This document shows positions 6,095 through 8,592 of a stretch of DNA of 8,592 bases, in pieces (position 1 is the stretch's first letter; the number at the start of each line of letters is the position of its first letter). This DNA comes from an uncultured beta proteobacterium. Lineage in GTDB: Bacteria > Pseudomonadota > Gammaproteobacteria > Burkholderiales > Burkholderiaceae. The stretch spans positions 1 through 8,592 of the forward strand of contig CAIMPQ010000102.1 of assembly GCA_903843315.1 (NCBI GenBank). The letters run 5' to 3'. The notes beneath the pieces are model-generated. The model ran no database searches and was not told the DNA's origin. It saw only the letters and a list, made by a program, of their open reading frames with translations. The position numbers and the translations under genes were made by a program.

Positions 6095-7618
6095 ATGACC
6101 AATATCAAACAAAACGACCTGATTCAAAGCATTGCAGATGCATTCCAGTTCATTTCTTACTATCACCCAAAGGACTTCATTGCTGCTATGGGTAGGGCTT
6201 ATGAACTCGAGCAAGGTCATGGTGCAAAGGATGCCATTGCTCAAATCCTGACGAATAGTCGTATGTGTGCAGAGGGTCATCGCCCGATGTGCCAAGACAC
6301 CGGTATTGCAGTGGTATTCCTAAAAGTAGGCATGAATGTGCAGTGGCCTGACGCAACAATGAGTGTGAGCGAAATGGTCAACGAAGGTGTGCGTCGCGCT
6401 TATTTAAATCCAGACAATATGCTTCGCGCTTCAGTATTAACTGATCCCGCAGGCAAGCGCAAAAATACGGGTGATAACACCCCTGCTGTTATCCACTATG
6501 AAATTGTTCCTGGAGATGATGTTGAAGTCATCTGCGCCGCTAAAGGGGGTGGCTCAGAAAACAAAGCCAAGATGGTCATGCTTAACCCTTCTGACTCGAT
6601 TGTGGATTGGGTTCTCAAAACGGTCCCAACGATGGGCGCTGGGTGGTGCCCACCAGGAATCTTAGGTATTGGTATTGGCGGAACTCCAGAAAAAGCCATG
6701 CTCATGGCTAAAGAATCTTTGATGGGTCCTGTAGATATTCAAGAACTGATCGCACGCGGTCCAAAAACGCGTGCTGAAGAACTCCGTCTTGAAATTTATG
6801 ACAAGGTAAATAAATTAGGAATTGGCGCCCAAGGTCTCGGTGGCTTGACAACCGTCCTGGATATCAAAATCATGGAATACCCAACTCACGCAGCCTCTCT
6901 GCCGGTAGCCATGATCCCGAACTGCGCTGCAACCCGTCACATCCATTTCCATTTGCATGGTGACGGTCCAGCCAAGCTAGAGAAACCTTCCTTATCAGAT
7001 TGGCCAGATGTTACATGGACTCCAGATGTTCAAAAATCCAAGCGTGTCAATTTAGATACCCTCACAGCTACTGAAGTAGCTAGTTGGAAACCCGGTGAAA
7101 CATTGTTATTAAACGGTAAGATTTTGACTGGGCGCGATGCGGCACATAAGCGTATTCAAGACATGTTAGCCAAAGGGGAAGAATTGCCGGTGAGCTTTAA
7201 AGATCGGGTCATTTATTACGTTGGTCCAGTTGACCCAGTGCGCGAAGAGGCAGTAGGACCGGCGGGCCCCACTACCTCCACTCGGATGGATAAGTTCACC
7301 GAGATGATGCTGGCAAAAACAGGCTTAATCGCGATGATCGGTAAAGCGGAGCGTGGCCCTGAAGCCATTGAAGCTATTAAGAAACATAAGTCGGCTTATC
7401 TCATGGCAGTTGGTGGTGCCGCTTACTTAGTTTCTAAAGCAATCCAAACAGCGAAAGTGGTTGGCTTTGCTGACTTGGGTATGGAAGCCATTTATGAGTT
7501 CGATGTCAAAGATATGCCAGTAACCGTGGCTGTAAATTCTGAGGGGATCTCGATGCACAATGAAGGCCCTCGTGAGTGGCAGGCAAAAATTGCTGGTATT
7601 CCAGTTGTGATTGCCTAA
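6095..7618 (+). CDS. fumA: Fumarate hydratase, class I, [4Fe-4S]-dependent
   Basis: A complete two-domain class I fumarase of 507 residues, interconverting fumarate and L-malate in the TCA cycle. Three cysteine ligands for the cluster are in place: C66 (MCQDTG), C185 (AGWCPPG) and C277 (PNCAATRH). The spacing 66 to 185 equals that of known class I enzymes. Other family residues: D68 in CQDTG, KGGGSENK (150-157), H265, GRDAAHKR (346-353) and GPTTSTRMDKF (391-401). The N-terminal alpha domain runs to about 290 and the C-terminal beta domain (swivelling) from about 320. ATG at 6095 is chosen because homologues begin MTxI-QxDLIQS; an in-frame GTG at 6074 would add seven residues without a ribosome-binding site. 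The Shine-Dalgarno is weak. murI follows in the same frame after 24 bases, so the two are probably co-transcribed. The oxygen-labile cluster suggests dependence on Fe-S repair. Confidence 0.95.
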   Translation: MTNIKQNDLIQSIADAFQFISYYHPKDFIAAMGRAYELEQGHGAKDAIAQILTNSRMCAEGHRPMCQDTGIAVVFLKVGMNVQWPDATMSVSEMVNEGVRRAYLNPDNMLRASVLTDPAGKRKNTGDNTPAVIHYEIVPGDDVEVICAAKGGGSENKAKMVMLNPSDSIVDWVLKTVPTMGAGWCPPGILGIGIGGTPEKAMLMAKESLMGPVDIQELIARGPKTRAEELRLEIYDKVNKLGIGAQGLGGLTTVLDIKIMEYPTHAASLPVAMIPNCAATRHIHFHLHGDGPAKLEKPSLSDWPDVTWTPDVQKSKRVNLDTLTATEVASWKPGETLLLNGKILTGRDAAHKRIQDMLAKGEELPVSFKDRVIYYVGPVDPVREEAVGPAGPTTSTRMDKFTEMMLAKTGLIAMIGKAERGPEAIEAIKKHKSAYLMAVGGAAYLVSKAIQTAKVVGFADLGMEAIYEFDVKDMPVTVAVNSEGISMHNEGPREWQAKIAGIPVVIA

Positions 7619-7642
7619 TCAGCTATAGATCGCAAGTACACA

Positions 7643-8449
7643 TTGGCACTCATCGGAGTTTTTGATTCTGGCGTTGGAGGCTTATCCATTTTGGATGAGG
7701 CTCTGCGTCAGCTTCCCCAACATGACTACATCTATCTTGCTGATTCTGCTAATGCGCCTTATGGTGAAAAATCGAGCGATTGGATTGCAGTCCGGAGCCT
7801 GGTCTTGTGCAAATACTTAGCCAACAATGGATGTGATGCCATTGTGATTGCTTGTAATACCGCCACAGCTGAAGCTATCAAGCACATACGTGCAGAACTG
7901 GATATTCCAATTGTTGGTGTAGAGCCTGGAATTAAACCGGCAGCAATGCAAACTCAAAATGGCATCGTTGGCGTTCTCGCTACTGAAGCCACTCTCAAGA
8001 GTGATAAATTTAGAGCCCTACTTGCAACGCTTCCGGAAAATTGTCACGTGATTAAACAATCTGGTGCAGGTTTAGTGCCACTGATTGAAGCCGGTAAAGC
8101 AGATAGCGAAGATGCCTTAGAGTTACTGGGTCAGCATCTTGCACCCATCCTAGATGCTGGAGCAGATACTTTGGTACTGGGATGTACGCACTATCCTTTT
8201 TTAAGAAAAGCGATTCGGAAGTTATTGGGCGACTCTATTACTCTGGTAGATACCAGTGATGCTGTGGTTAGACAATTGAAGCGTCAAGTAGAAAGCCTAC
8301 ATCAAGTAACGCCATCACAAGATCGCGGTACTGTCATGTTTATTAGCAGCAAAGATGAGTCTTCACTTCTGGCAATGGCAAAAGATTTGATGTTCAGTGA
8401 TCTACAATCCCATTCCATTAGTTCAAAACAATTAGGTGAAATTGCATGA
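7643..8449 (+). CDS. murI: Glutamate racemase
   Basis: A complete 268-residue racemase, the family's usual size. It converts L-glutamate to D-glutamate for peptidoglycan in the cytoplasm, without a cofactor. The N-terminus IGVFDSGVGGLSIL (4-17) holds the conserved D8-S9. The two catalytic cysteines are C71 in ACNTATA and C181 in GCTHYPF with the adjacent H183. PYGEK (39-43) and VGVEPGIKPA (91-100) are also typical. The start is TTG at 7643: there is no ATG or GTG between the fumarase stop and the conserved IGVFDSGVGG motif, and homologues begin only a few residues before it. No strong Shine-Dalgarno is visible, so translation may depend on ribosomes arriving from fumA. The end overlaps the next gene by ATGA. 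Confidence 0.96.
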   Translation: MALIGVFDSGVGGLSILDEALRQLPQHDYIYLADSANAPYGEKSSDWIAVRSLVLCKYLANNGCDAIVIACNTATAEAIKHIRAELDIPIVGVEPGIKPAAMQTQNGIVGVLATEATLKSDKFRALLATLPENCHVIKQSGAGLVPLIEAGKADSEDALELLGQHLAPILDAGADTLVLGCTHYPFLRKAIRKLLGDSITLVDTSDAVVRQLKRQVESLHQVTPSQDRGTVMFISSKDESSLLAMAKDLMFSDLQSHSISSKQLGEIA

Positions 8450-8592
8450 GTGCCTTATTGCAGAAAATAGATTCTCACATGCCGTTTACCAAGTCAGAAC
8501 GGATCATTATTTGCATTGTTCTGCTGTTGCATGCTTTGCCTGCTTTAGAATTTTTACATTGGAGTTCGCAGCCCACTAAATCAGATGATGAA
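8446..8592 (+). CDS. Probable TonB-type energy transducer (N-terminal part, cut by window edge)
   Basis: ATG at 8446 overlaps the murI stop (ATGA), so the two are probably translationally coupled. Forty-nine codons are visible. A short cytoplasmic segment ends in KSER, followed by one hydrophobic helix (about 20-37) containing a histidine (H29), then a polar segment with SQPTKSDDE. A single N-terminal anchor with a membrane histidine is typical of TonB, which uses it to couple to ExbB/ExbD. The proline-rich spacer and C-terminal domain would be beyond the window. The fumarase - murI - tonB arrangement fits Burkholderiales as I recall them. Any single-pass membrane protein with such a start is an alternative. 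Confidence 0.55.
   Translation, partial: MSALLQKIDSHMPFTKSERIIICIVLLLHALPALEFLHWSSQPTKSDDE

Noticed and set aside
5999..6295. A 98-codon minus-strand frame across the fumarase start
   Set aside because: Mostly antisense to conserved fumarase codons, with no recognised motif.

Overview
The window looks like chromosomal DNA of a free-living betaproteobacterium of moderate, mid-40s %GC by eye. The protein sequences and the order fumarase - glutamate racemase - TonB-like gene fit Burkholderiales, and the fairly low GC points to Polynucleobacter or a close relative. That assignment is inference from remembered homologues, not from a search. Most of the window is ordinary core metabolism. I see no CRISPR array, phage genes, insertion sequence or defence system.

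Layout, left to right. (1) 1-603, minus strand: the N-terminal part of an NAD-linked formate dehydrogenase beta subunit, entering through its thioredoxin-like [2Fe-2S] domain and cut by the window edge. (2) 777-1001, minus: a small predicted lipoprotein. (3) 1102-1695, plus: a secreted single-domain protein of the DUF1080 / 3-keto-disaccharide hydrolase family, divergent from the lipoprotein. (4) 1708-1917, minus: a decayed gene whose first 46 codons resemble COG4190 / HVO_A0114-type DNA-binding regulators, ended by an in-frame TAG. (5) 1942-2247, minus: a YciI-family protein. (6) 2344-3687, minus: a membrane-anchored TAXI-family solute-binding protein with a second membrane helix and a cytoplasmic tail, and no TRAP permease beside it. 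(7) 3785-3875, minus: tRNA-Ser(GGA) with an encoded CCA, a perfect -10 box and a strong rho-independent terminator. (8) 3923-5896, minus: acetyl-CoA synthetase. (9) 6095-7618, plus: class I iron-sulfur fumarase, divergent from acs. (10) 7643-8449, plus: glutamate racemase with a TTG start. (11) 8446 to the edge, plus: the start of a membrane protein overlapping murI by ATGA, probably a TonB-type energy transducer.

How the genes work together: acs activates acetate to acetyl-CoA and fumarase serves the TCA cycle, so the divergent acs/fumA pair joins acetate entry to its oxidation. Formate dehydrogenase would add NADH from formate. This suits a bacterium living on small organic acids. murI supplies D-glutamate for peptidoglycan and is probably co-transcribed with fumA and the TonB-like gene. 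The less ordinary items are the regulator remnant, the orphan TAXI protein with a possibly leaderless start, and the repeats in the acs/fumA intergenic region.
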